From RH-AL1 sp050013235 (GTDB taxonomy: Bacteria > Pseudomonadota > Alphaproteobacteria > Rhizobiales > Beijerinckiaceae), in assembly GCA_050013235.1 (NCBI GenBank), contig JBEKFQ010000007.1, forward strand, positions 34,819-98,818: a stretch of DNA of 64,000 nt, written 5' to 3'. The notes beneath the pieces are model-generated. The model did not search any database. It was not told where the DNA came from and was given only the letters and a program-made list of their open reading frames with translations. Shown here piece by piece: positions 7,715 to 15,755 of this stretch (positions within the stretch are counted from its first letter, which is position 1; each line of letters begins with the position of its first letter). The translations under genes were made by a program, and so were the position numbers.

Positions 7715-8695
7715 GTGCTCGACAAATCGCATGCCACCAGCTTCACCCTCAACACGCTCGACCGCAAATCGGCGCAGCGGGAAGATTCGGCCTTTATCGC
7801 GGCTTTGCTCGCGGCGCCGTCCAGCCGCAGCCTCGTGCTGTCGGCGGAGATTCCCGCGTTGAAACGCGCCGGCGACGTCCATGACGCAGTTTTCACCCTG
7901 GACGAGGCTAGGGATTTCGGCAGTCCGGCGGAGATCGTCTTTCTCGGCTGCCATGGCGAGCGCGCGCTGTTCGCGACCCAAATCGAAGGCACAGCGCATG
8001 AGACGGCGCCGGAGCGCGGCGATCTCGCCTTTGTCGATTTGCGCACCATTGCCGCGCAAGGTCTGGTGGCCCCCGAGATGACCGGCGCGCTCAGCCAGGC
8101 CAAAAGCCTGTTGCATTGGCATCGGCACAACAGGTTTTGCGCCAATTGCGGCATGCCGTCCAAAGCCGCGGCCGGCGGATCGCGGCGCGAATGCGAGCAC
8201 TGCGGCCGCCACCACTTTCCCCGGTTGGAGCCCGTCGCCATCATGCTGGTGACGCATGGCGCGAGCTGCCTGCTTGGGCGCCAATCGGGGTTTCCCCCTG
8301 GCATGTACTCCTGTCTCGCGGGCTTTGCCGAGGTCGGCGAGACGTTGGAGGATGCGGTGCGCCGAGAAATCATGGAAGAGGCCGGCGTCAGAGTGGGCCG
8401 CGTCGCGTATTTCGCCTCGCAACCCTGGCCCTTCCCCGCCTCGCTGATGATCGGCTGCACCGCGCAGGCGCTGTCGAGCGAGATCGCCATCGATAGCCAA
8501 GAAATCGAGGACGCCCGCTGGTTCAGCCGGGGCGAAACGCGGCTGATGCTCGCGCACGAGCATCCCGGCGGCCTGACTTGCCCGCCCAAGCTCGCCATCG
8601 CGAATCTGTTGATCTCGGCTTGGGCCGGGGAAGAAGGTTGGGCCGGGGAAGAACGTTGGGTCCGGGAAGAAAGCTGGGATCTGGAGAAACCATGA
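7715..8695 (+). CDS. nudC: NAD(+)/NADH diphosphatase NudC
   Basis: Nudix hydrolase acting on NADH/NAD and, in other bacteria, on NAD-capped RNA. The 326-residue product has the NudC zinc ribbon (C142, C145, C160, C163), a Nudix box from about G203 (GFAEVGETLEDAVRREIMEEAGV split across 203-225, with R217, E218, E221, E222) and the NudC hallmark SQPWPFPASLM at 235-245. The start is GTG, supported by AAAGAGG four bases upstream. The last 20 residues contain imprecise repeats (AGEEGW, AGEERW, VREESW) coded by an 18-base tandem repeat and lie outside the normal fold. Its stop overlaps the queC start by ATGA. Confidence 0.95.
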   Translation: MLDKSHATSFTLNTLDRKSAQREDSAFIAALLAAPSSRSLVLSAEIPALKRAGDVHDAVFTLDEARDFGSPAEIVFLGCHGERALFATQIEGTAHETAPERGDLAFVDLRTIAAQGLVAPEMTGALSQAKSLLHWHRHNRFCANCGMPSKAAAGGSRRECEHCGRHHFPRLEPVAIMLVTHGASCLLGRQSGFPPGMYSCLAGFAEVGETLEDAVRREIMEEAGVRVGRVAYFASQPWPFPASLMIGCTAQALSSEIAIDSQEIEDARWFSRGETRLMLAHEHPGGLTCPPKLAIANLLISAWAGEEGWAGEERWVREESWDLEKP

Positions 8696-9408
8696 GCGCG
8701 ATTGTCCTGTTTTCCGGCGGTCAGGATTCGACGACATGCCTTGCCTGGGCGCTCGAACGATTCGGCCATGTCGAGACCATCGGCTTCGATTATGGCCAGC
8801 GTCATCGTGTCGAACTGAGCCAACGGCCCCTGATCCGCACGGCCTTGGCGGAGAAATTTCCGCGCTGGGCGGCCAAGCTCGGCCCCGATCATATGATCGA
8901 TCTCTCCGCCCTGGCGGCAATCGGGGAGACCGCGATGACGCAAGACATGGCCATCACCATGGATGCGCGCGGCCTGCCCAACACGTTCGTGCCGGGCCGC
9001 AATCTGTTGTTTTTGACATTCGCGGCGGCGCTGGCCTACCGGCGGGGCCTCCGCCATATCGTGGGCGGCATGTGCGAGACGGATTTTTCCGGCTATCCCG
9101 ATTGCCGCGACGATACGATCAAGGCGATGCAAGCCACGATCAATCTCGGGATGGACAGCCGCTTCGTCATCGAGACGCCGCTGATGTGGATCGACAAGGC
9201 CGCGACCTGGCGGCTCGCCGAAACGCTCGGGGGCCAAACGCTCGTCGATTTGACGATCGAGGAGACGCACACCTGTTATCTCGGGACGCGAAGCCAGAAA
9301 CACGATTGGGGCTATGGCTGCGGCACCTGCCCGGCTTGCCAATTGCGCGCCGAGGGCTGGCGGCGGTTTAGGGCATTTCCCACGAAAGTCGCGGGCTTTC
9401 GTGATTGA
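8692..9408 (+). CDS. queC: 7-cyano-7-deazaguanine synthase
   Basis: Makes preQ0 from 7-carboxy-7-deazaguanine in queuosine synthesis. The 238-residue product begins with the ATP-pyrophosphatase P-loop SGGQDSTTC (residues 8-16) and ends with the zinc site C195, C210, C213, C216 (CYLGTR...GCGTCPAC). It overlaps nudC by four bases. Residues from about 226 (FRAFPTKVAGFRD) are coded by a copy of the intergenic palindromic repeat, so the native C-terminus has probably been replaced or extended. Confidence 0.96.
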   Translation: MSAIVLFSGGQDSTTCLAWALERFGHVETIGFDYGQRHRVELSQRPLIRTALAEKFPRWAAKLGPDHMIDLSALAAIGETAMTQDMAITMDARGLPNTFVPGRNLLFLTFAAALAYRRGLRHIVGGMCETDFSGYPDCRDDTIKAMQATINLGMDSRFVIETPLMWIDKAATWRLAETLGGQTLVDLTIEETHTCYLGTRSQKHDWGYGCGTCPACQLRAEGWRRFRAFPTKVAGFRD

Positions 9409-9467
9409 GGAAACGCTCTAACTTCTTATCGAGAGAGCACTTTCCGCCGGGGTGGAAGGTGCTCTCC
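9370..9467 (+). repeat. Two-hairpin palindromic repeat, copy A (overlaps queC end)
   Basis: First hairpin GGCATTTCC-CACGAAAGT...ACTTTCGTG-ish-GGAAA with flanking CTCTAA; second hairpin GAGAGCAC (9433-9440) and GTGCTCTC (9459-9466). It belongs to the same family as the copies at 11815, 18397, 18509, 38671 and 49645 but is diverged. The second hairpin lies between the convergent queC and chemoreceptor genes and could end transcription of both. Confidence 0.65.
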
Positions 9468-9508
9468 CATACGGGAGTTGGGCGGGAATTAACGCCGCGC
9501 CTTTCGGC

Positions 9509-11446
9509 TCAAAACTCGTCCCATTCCTGTTCAGCCGAAGCAGCAGGCCGGCGGGCGGCGTTACCGCCGGTGCTGGTTGTCCTGAGCATCGGCCGGGGCG
9601 CGGCGGCTCGCGCGGGCAAACGGGAAACGGGTGCCCGGGCCGGCACGACGGCAGGCTCTTCGAACTCCGATTCGTCCGCGCCGATCTGGAACTGCGCGAC
9701 CAATTTCTCGAGCGTCTCCGCTTCCTCCGCCAAGTGATGGCTCGCCGCCGTCGATTCCTCGACCATGGCCGCATTCTGCTGGACGACCTGATCCATCTGG
9801 TTGATAGCCGTATTCACCTCTTGCAGGCTCAACGCCTGTTCCTCGGACGAAGCCGCAATGACCGTGACGATCTCATTGACCTTGCTCACTTCGTCGAGGA
9901 TCTGCTCCAGGGATTGACCGGTTTCGCCAACGAGAGAGACACCTTGCTTGATATGTTGGTTGGACGTCGCGATCAGAGCCTTGATCTCCTTCGCGGCCTC
10001 GGCCGAACGCTGAGCCAAGGCACGGACTTCTGTCGCGACAACCGCGAAGCCACGCCCCGCATCGCCTGCGCGCGCCGCCTCGACACCGGCATTCAACGCC
10101 AGCAAATTGGTTTGCGACGCAATCTCGTCGATCACACCGATGATCTGGCTGATATGACGCGAGGAAGTTTCAATTTCGCTCATGGCGGTAACAGCCTGGC
10201 GCACCACGCCGCTGGAATGTTCCGCCGTCGCCTTGCTATTGCTGACGACCTTACGAGCTTCGTTGACACCGTCCGCCGTCCGCCGGACGGTCGAGGTGAT
10301 GAGATCGAGCGAAGCCGCGGTCTCTTCCAGATTCGCGGCCTGTTGCTCCGTGCGGCGGGACAACTCGTCGACCGCCTGAACGATTTCCTGCGTATGGCCG
10401 CGCATGGAAGAGGTTTCCGCCATGATTGCGCTCATCGTGTCGCGCAAAGCCAACAGAGCGCCGCCGAAATCGTCCTTGAGCTTTTGATATTCCGGAGGGA
10501 AGGCCATGTCGATCCGGTGCGTCAAATCGGCCGCGGCCAAACGTTCGAGCGCTGTAGACAAAGCAGCCACGACGCCTTCCTGGGCGATTGCCGTCACACG
10601 CTCCAGAGCCTTTTGTTTGCGCCGCGCATCCGCCATGACGGAACGCTGCTCGTTCGCCTCGCGCATGGCTTGATCGCGGCTGATCGTAATCTGCCGCAGT
10701 TCCGTGATATTCTTGTTGATCGAACCGAAATCGTCCAGTGCAACGGACCCGGAATGACCGGCGCCCGTAACCGCCTCCGCCTTTTTGAAGCACACGAAGA
10801 TAATTCCGACGATCTCCTGCCCTTTCACGATGGGCTCGTAGATCGTGATGTATTTCTCGCCGAAAATCTCGGCTTCGCCGCGATAGGTTTTCCCCTCTCC
10901 GAGCGCCGTGTCGAAGGCCGGCCCCTTGGCGAGCCTCGTACCGGTCTGGCGCTTGCCCTGCGGATCCTTGATATTCGTGGACACCCGCAAATCGCCGAGG
11001 AAAATCGTGGCGGATCCGCCATGGACCGACTGAACCTTATCGACAATCTCATCATTGCCGTTGACCAGGAGGTTCCCGAAGTAAAGCTTGTCTCCCGACA
11101 CGGATGGATCGCCATGCTTATAAAGCTGATCGCGCAAGAAAGTCAGATTGGCATCGAGTTGAGCTTGGGCCTTGGCGACCGAATCGAGCGCACGGGCTTC
11201 GCCGGTTAGAGACGCGATCGAGTTGTTGATAACGGCGAGCGGCTTCAAAGTGATTCGAGCCAAGACATAAGCAATCGCCGCGCCGGCGCCAGTCAAGCCT
11301 AGGATCAAGCCCCCGCGCACACCCGTCAAAGATGCGGAACCTCCAAGACTCTCGCTGGGCAAAAGGCCGATGAGCGCGACGGCAGCAGTGACGCCAAATA
11401 TTCCCGCACATCCGGCGATCATCTTGGTCTTGAGCGACAAAGCCAT
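9509..11446 (-). CDS. Methyl-accepting chemotaxis protein with Cache domain and CheR-docking tail
   Basis: A 645-residue chemoreceptor. Two membrane segments lie close together (about 10-28 and 44-62), followed by a HAMP-like start, then a Cache-type sensor region (about 75-230, with GLILG before and FGNLLVNG, EKYITIYEPI inside). A HAMP-like linker follows at about 295-345, then a full methyl-accepting signalling domain whose hairpin tip includes the conserved EVRALAQRSAEAAKEIK-like block. The last five residues, EWDEF, fit the x-aromatic-x-x-aromatic tether that docks CheR/CheB. Placement of the Cache region after both membrane helices suggests a cytoplasmic sensor. A good AAGGAAG site precedes the ATG. 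No other chemotaxis genes are adjacent. Confidence 0.92.
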   Translation of the reverse strand: MALSLKTKMIAGCAGIFGVTAAVALIGLLPSESLGGSASLTGVRGGLILGLTGAGAAIAYVLARITLKPLAVINNSIASLTGEARALDSVAKAQAQLDANLTFLRDQLYKHGDPSVSGDKLYFGNLLVNGNDEIVDKVQSVHGGSATIFLGDLRVSTNIKDPQGKRQTGTRLAKGPAFDTALGEGKTYRGEAEIFGEKYITIYEPIVKGQEIVGIIFVCFKKAEAVTGAGHSGSVALDDFGSINKNITELRQITISRDQAMREANEQRSVMADARRKQKALERVTAIAQEGVVAALSTALERLAAADLTHRIDMAFPPEYQKLKDDFGGALLALRDTMSAIMAETSSMRGHTQEIVQAVDELSRRTEQQAANLEETAASLDLITSTVRRTADGVNEARKVVSNSKATAEHSSGVVRQAVTAMSEIETSSRHISQIIGVIDEIASQTNLLALNAGVEAARAGDAGRGFAVVATEVRALAQRSAEAAKEIKALIATSNQHIKQGVSLVGETGQSLEQILDEVSKVNEIVTVIAASSEEQALSLQEVNTAINQMDQVVQQNAAMVEESTAASHHLAEEAETLEKLVAQFQIGADESEFEEPAVVPARAPVSRLPARAAAPRPMLRTTSTGGNAARRPAASAEQEWDEF

Positions 11447-12029
11447 TTTTCTTCCTTTTTAGTCCCCCCTTTTTTGCAAAGGGTGAGAGGCCTCCCTGGA
11501 GCCATGGAAACCAAAATAAGCGAAACAAATTACCAAATGATCACCGGTAATTTACGGGCTGGCCTTGAAATGGGCGGTTTGCGTTCAAAAACTCGACTTT
11601 AGTCGGATTGGCGCCGGAGTTTTGGACTGAATTGCGTTCAAAGTCCGCCGATAAAGCTAATTTTAAATAACGGCGTTCTTTTCAAAATAGAATTTTTTTT
11701 AGGTTCGCGCCCGAATAGCGGGTGCATAGCCCGAGGTTGCAATCAACCCCGGCATTCTCGTAAACAACAATGCGCGAACATCTAAGGCACGATAGGTATA
11801 AAAACCTACCTTTGGAGCGCTTTCCACTTAGGTGGAATCACCCAAGGGAGGAAATCGCTCTTTTACTGAGAAATTGGAGCATTTCCTCGATCGCGAAAGT
11901 CTACAACTTTTGTGGCAAACGCTTGGGAAGAGCAATTCTCGCCCGGCCGCGGATGGCCTGGCCAAGCCAACGATTTCCCGGCTCCCATGAGCGAGGCGGC
12001 AGGCTTATGAGGCACTCGAGAGTAACGAC
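11447..12029. other. Intergenic region with promoter of the chemoreceptor and a repeat
   Basis: This 583-base region lies between the chemoreceptor start and the 3' end of the EAL gene. Its left part (11447-11710) is relatively AT-rich and must carry the chemoreceptor promoter on the minus strand. The middle holds a reverse-oriented repeat copy (11815-11940). No protein-coding gene was recognised. Confidence 0.7.
11815..11940 (-). repeat. Two-hairpin palindromic repeat, copy B (reverse orientation)
   Basis: Reads GGAGCGCTTTCC, GGTGGAATCACC, then after a short AT stretch GGAGCATTTCCTCGATCGCGAAAGT and its return arm. It is the reverse complement of the copy type at 18397-18508 and is diverged in the return arm. 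Confidence 0.65.
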
Positions 12030-13760
12030 CTAAACCACTCCGGCGAGCAGCGCTTCTTCTCCGGCGACTTCCGCCTTTCCGAAGAGATGACCTTGTAAAT
12101 AGTCGACTCCCCATCCGGTCAGGAGCTGGGCGGTGGCTTCATCCTCCACCCATTCGGCCACGGCCGGAATTCCCAGATTGCGGGCGAGATCGATGAGGGT
12201 GCGAACGAAGAACTCGTCATCGGAAGACCGTCCGGAATTTTGGGCGAAGGCTCCGTCGATCTTGAGATAATCGATGGGTAGCTCGCGCAAATTGCGAAAC
12301 GAGGAATGTCCGGCCCCAAAATCGTCGATGGCAATCTTGATGCCCAATCCCTTGAGCGTTTCGAGAACCGAACGCGTCGCTTCGAGATCGGCAATCACGC
12401 AGGTTTCCGTGATTTCGATGGTCAGACGCCGCGCGGCATCGGGATAGCGCCGGCAAGCCGCGCGGAAATGCTGCTGCCATTCTTGATTGTGCAAGCTGAT
12501 CACCGACGCATTCACGGACAACTCGAGATGCCGGTTGGCGTTGAGATGCGCTAGGGAAAGATCGGCGACCCGCCGGTCGAGAAGAGCGACGAGACCGCCT
12601 TGCTCCGCGGCCGGAACCAGGACATCCGGCATGATCAGCGTGCCGTCCAGGGATCTAATCCGCACAAGAGCCTCATAAAAAGCCACCTTACGCGTCTTGG
12701 CGTCGACGACCGGCTGTAAGGCGATTATGACCCGCCCTTCATTCAACGCCGATACGATCGCATCGGTGGCTTTGAGCAGCCGCACGTCCGCCGCCTTGCG
12801 GGCCGCCTCGGGTTCGTAGCGCACGAAACCTGTGCCCCCCTGCTGCCGGGCGATATCCAAAGCCTCCGCCGCGAAGGAAAGAACGTCCCGCACTGTGCGG
12901 CCCTGAAGCGGCGCGACGACACCGCCAGCGCGAAAGCTGGCACTCAATGGACCCGCCGCGCTAGACATAGGCGTGGCGCCTGCGTATCCGAGCAAACGCG
13001 CCGCCGCGATCTCCAGCTGGTCGCCATTGCAATTTTCGAACAGAATCGCCAATCCGGTCTTGCCATGGCGCGCAAGAATTTCACCGGCCCGCATTTGCCG
13101 GGTGATCCGCGCCACGGCCTGCCCCATGGCCTCTTGCATCGCCGCGGCATCCCCGGCCTGGTCGCCTCCGCCGATGATGGAAAATTCCACCAAGACGACG
13201 GCAAATGTCGTGTGTTTGCGCGTGCTCAGCTCGAGATGTCGGGCGACTTGGTCCTCGAAATGGGCTTGATTGAAGGCGCCGGTTTCAGGATCGCGTTGCG
13301 CCGCCGCGGTCCGCGCGCGCTCGGCTTCATATTGTTCCGTGACCACGCGGATGGCCCCTGAGGCACGAACAGGGCGGCTGTTGCCGTCGGCAAACCAGCG
13401 ACCGCTATCCTCGATCCAAACAGGCGGGGCAGGCGACCGTCCATAGGGCAATAGGCCGTAAATCACCCGGAAAGGAACGCCGCTGCCGGTATCGAAACCA
13501 CCTGCCATGATCGCTTCGTAGCGGGACGAGGGACTGACGAGCGCGAGATGTTCGGCATAGGCGAGGCCTGTCGCGAAAGCCTGCCCTCCGCCGAAAGCGA
13601 TCACATTGGCGAGGTCGCTCCCCCAATCGATCCGGTCGGTGAGCAAGTTCCAATCATAGCTCACGTCTCGATCCGCGCCGTCCTGGCGTGATCCCGCATC
13701 GCTTGCCACGGGTGTCCCCTCCAAGCCGCCCATATCGGCAGAGAGCCGGTCTTGCGTCAC
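12030..13760 (-). CDS. Cyclic-di-GMP phosphodiesterase: PAS-like, degenerate GGDEF, EAL
   Basis: A 576-residue soluble signalling protein. A PAS-like segment lies at about 35-140 (YDWNLLTDRIDW start). A GGDEF fold at about 155-315 has lost the catalytic motif: the expected RxGGDEF site reads RHGKTGLAI near residue 231. The EAL domain (about 325-570) is complete: EAL at 363-365, N417, E449, DDFGAG at 479-484, K500, E536 and Q556. It should therefore hydrolyse c-di-GMP and not make it; the GGDEF remnant may bind GTP as an activator, as in other such proteins. Upstream DNA (13761-13935) separates it from gloB on the same strand. Confidence 0.92.
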   Translation of the reverse strand: MTQDRLSADMGGLEGTPVASDAGSRQDGADRDVSYDWNLLTDRIDWGSDLANVIAFGGGQAFATGLAYAEHLALVSPSSRYEAIMAGGFDTGSGVPFRVIYGLLPYGRSPAPPVWIEDSGRWFADGNSRPVRASGAIRVVTEQYEAERARTAAAQRDPETGAFNQAHFEDQVARHLELSTRKHTTFAVVLVEFSIIGGGDQAGDAAAMQEAMGQAVARITRQMRAGEILARHGKTGLAILFENCNGDQLEIAAARLLGYAGATPMSSAAGPLSASFRAGGVVAPLQGRTVRDVLSFAAEALDIARQQGGTGFVRYEPEAARKAADVRLLKATDAIVSALNEGRVIIALQPVVDAKTRKVAFYEALVRIRSLDGTLIMPDVLVPAAEQGGLVALLDRRVADLSLAHLNANRHLELSVNASVISLHNQEWQQHFRAACRRYPDAARRLTIEITETCVIADLEATRSVLETLKGLGIKIAIDDFGAGHSSFRNLRELPIDYLKIDGAFAQNSGRSSDDEFFVRTLIDLARNLGIPAVAEWVEDEATAQLLTGWGVDYLQGHLFGKAEVAGEEALLAGVV

Positions 13761-13935
13761 ACGCCCATCCCTTTAACGATCGAGCGCGAATTCAACGCCC
13801 ATTTGATACAGAGAGTGAACGAGCTTCCTTAAGAACCGATTGCTAGGGATGGCGGAGGCGCGAAATTCCGAAGCTTTCGATCATACGAAAGTTTTAACGC
13901 CCCCGCGCAACCTAGAAGGAAATTTTTCGCAAAAC

Positions 13936-14709
13936 CTAACCCCGGTTCTTACGCTCCCGCAAAACCTCGAAAACATCGGCGGGCGGGGTGTCGCCGGGCA
14001 ACCCGAGAGATGCCTTGATCGCCGGACTGGTGGCCCGCAAAAACGGATTGGTTGCCCGTTCCAAGGCAAGGGATGACGGCAAAGTGAAGCGCCCCGCGGC
14101 GATCGAACGCTCGACATCGGCCGCGCGGGCGAGCAAGTCCTCGTTGCGTCCATCGACGCTTAGCGCGAACCGCGCATTCGCGGCGGTATACTCATGACCG
14201 CAATAGAGTTGCGTCTCGCCGGGCAAGGCCGCAAGTTTCATCACGGAGTCATGGAGCACCGCCGCCGGCGCCTCGAAAGCCCGGCCGCAGCCAAGAGAAA
14301 AGAGCGTGTCGCCAGCAAACAGCAGCGCCTCGGACTCGAAATAGTAGGCGATGTGACCGAGCGTATGACCGGGAACCTCGATCACCCGGCCCTGGAGCTG
14401 TCCCACACGAACCACATCCCCCTCGTGCAAAAGCTCGTCGAGCACGCCGATCTTCGCCGCTTCCTTCGCGGGGCCCGCCACGCGCGCCGCGGGAAAGCGC
14501 GTCTTGAGCGCTCCAATGCCTTGGATATGATCGAAATGGTGATGCGTCACCAGGATATCGGTCAGGTCCCAGCCCTTCTCCTCCAAGGCCTGGAGGATCG
14601 GCGCGGCTTCGGGCGCGTCGATCGAGGCCGTCCGGCCAGTTGCGGGATCGTGCAGCAAGACGCCGAAATTATCGGACAAGCAGAGGAATTGATGGATTTG
14701 GGCGGCCAT
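13936..14709 (-). CDS. gloB: Hydroxyacylglutathione hydrolase (glyoxalase II)
   Basis: Metallo-beta-lactamase-fold enzyme that hydrolyses S-D-lactoylglutathione, the second step of methylglyoxal detoxification. The 257-residue form starting at the ATG at 14707-14709 has the metal motif THHHFDH (H56, H58, D60, H61), GHTLGHI around residue 115, and the glyoxalase II C-terminal domain with YCGHEYT. Length matches the family. The open frame extends further upstream, but that part overlaps the divergent methyltransferase and is not expected in GloB. Confidence 0.95.
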   Translation of the reverse strand: MAAQIHQFLCLSDNFGVLLHDPATGRTASIDAPEAAPILQALEEKGWDLTDILVTHHHFDHIQGIGALKTRFPAARVAGPAKEAAKIGVLDELLHEGDVVRVGQLQGRVIEVPGHTLGHIAYYFESEALLFAGDTLFSLGCGRAFEAPAAVLHDSVMKLAALPGETQLYCGHEYTAANARFALSVDGRNEDLLARAADVERSIAAGRFTLPSSLALERATNPFLRATSPAIKASLGLPGDTPPADVFEVLRERKNRG

Positions 14710-14859
14710 GGCGGGTGTCACTCCGTTCTCGACAAACGTTTCAAAGTTTGCTTGACGCGTTGGAACCTGACCGCACGACATAGGGCGAGGCTGCGAACCG
14801 GGCAAGGTAATCCAAAAATCCCCGTACCCGTCCGGCGGCATTCGTGCGAAACTGACACC

Positions 14860-15621
14860 ATGGCTCTCGATGTCGTCGATCTCCGCTCGTTTTATGCCTC
14901 GCCGCTGGGGGAAGTGACCCGGCGGCTCGTCGGGCGTTTGATCCGGCAGCGTTTTACGTCCTGTTTCGGCTATTCGATTCTTGGCGTTGGCTATGCCACG
15001 CCCTATCTCGATATTTTCCGGCCCGAAGCGGTGCGGGTCTTGGCTTTCATGCCGGCCGAGCAAGGCGTGGTGAACTGGCCCTCGAGCGGCCTCTCCGCCT
15101 CGGCCCTGGTCGATACGATCGCCATGCCTTTGCCCAACAGCTGCATCGACCGCGTGCTTCTCGTTCATGCGCTCGAAATCGCGGAACATCCGCGCGAACT
15201 GCTCGCCGAAATCTGGCGCATTTTGACCCCCGGCGGCCGCGTCATTGCGATCACCCCAAGCCGCGCGGGCCTTTGGGCGCGGCTGGATACGACGCCCTTC
15301 GGCCATGGCCAGCCATTTTCACGCAGCCAATTGCGGAATTTGATGCGGGAAACCCTGTTCTCGCCGACCCATTGGGCGGAAGCGCTTTATTTGCCCCCGT
15401 TCGAAAAACGGCTCCTGCTGCGCTCCGCGCCAGCCTTCGAGCGCCTCGGCGCCCGGCTGTCTCTTCCCGGCGCCGGCGTCCTGGTCGTGGAAGCCACCAA
15501 GCAGCTCTACCGCCCCGTCGGTCTACGGCGGCCCGAACGGCGAACCGTCCCCATCCAGCCCGCGCTCGCCCCCCAACCCGCGGGGGTCGTGAGCCGCGCC
15601 GGGCGAAAGATTGACCCATAA
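14860..15621 (+). CDS. Class I SAM-dependent methyltransferase
   Basis: A 253-residue soluble methyltransferase. The Rossmann-type core includes a SAM-binding region around SILGVGYATPYLD (residues 39-51), the acidic/hydrophobic VLLVHALEIAEHP helix and the post-motif EIWRILTPGGRVIAITP typical of type-11 methyltransferases. The substrate cannot be told. It is divergent from gloB with 150 bases between starts; this pairing recurs in Rhizobiales, so a linked role is possible. The C-terminal 40 residues are Arg/Pro-rich and look disordered. Confidence 0.85.
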   Translation: MALDVVDLRSFYASPLGEVTRRLVGRLIRQRFTSCFGYSILGVGYATPYLDIFRPEAVRVLAFMPAEQGVVNWPSSGLSASALVDTIAMPLPNSCIDRVLLVHALEIAEHPRELLAEIWRILTPGGRVIAITPSRAGLWARLDTTPFGHGQPFSRSQLRNLMRETLFSPTHWAEALYLPPFEKRLLLRSAPAFERLGARLSLPGAGVLVVEATKQLYRPVGLRRPERRTVPIQPALAPQPAGVVSRAGRKIDP

Positions 15622-15755
15622 TTAAAAGTTGTAAAATTCTAGTATTAATCGCAGTTTTCTAAAAAATTATGTCCGGATAACACAACTTGAAATAGAAAAT
15701 AAATATATAATCGCTCCGTATTTACAATGTCCTAGAAATACCGGCACTAAGGGAA
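15622..15755 (+). promoter_or_regulatory. AT-rich promoter region of the membrane glycosyltransferase
   Basis: An AT-rich island between two GC-rich genes. TATAAT at 15706-15711 is a plausible -10 for the gene starting at 15756. AAGTTGT near 15627 and ACAACTT near 15682 form a widely spaced inverted repeat. AT-rich upstream regions of this kind are typical targets of MucR/Ros-type silencers of exopolysaccharide genes; that link is inference. Confidence 0.45.

Noticed and set aside
8600..8695. nudC 3' tandem repeats as iterons or an origin
   Set aside because: The units are in frame, few, and located at a coding end with no replication gene nearby.
13936..15306. Extended 456-residue version of GloB
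   Set aside because: The extra 199 residues overlap the divergent methyltransferase and have no GloB counterpart; the 257-residue form has family length.
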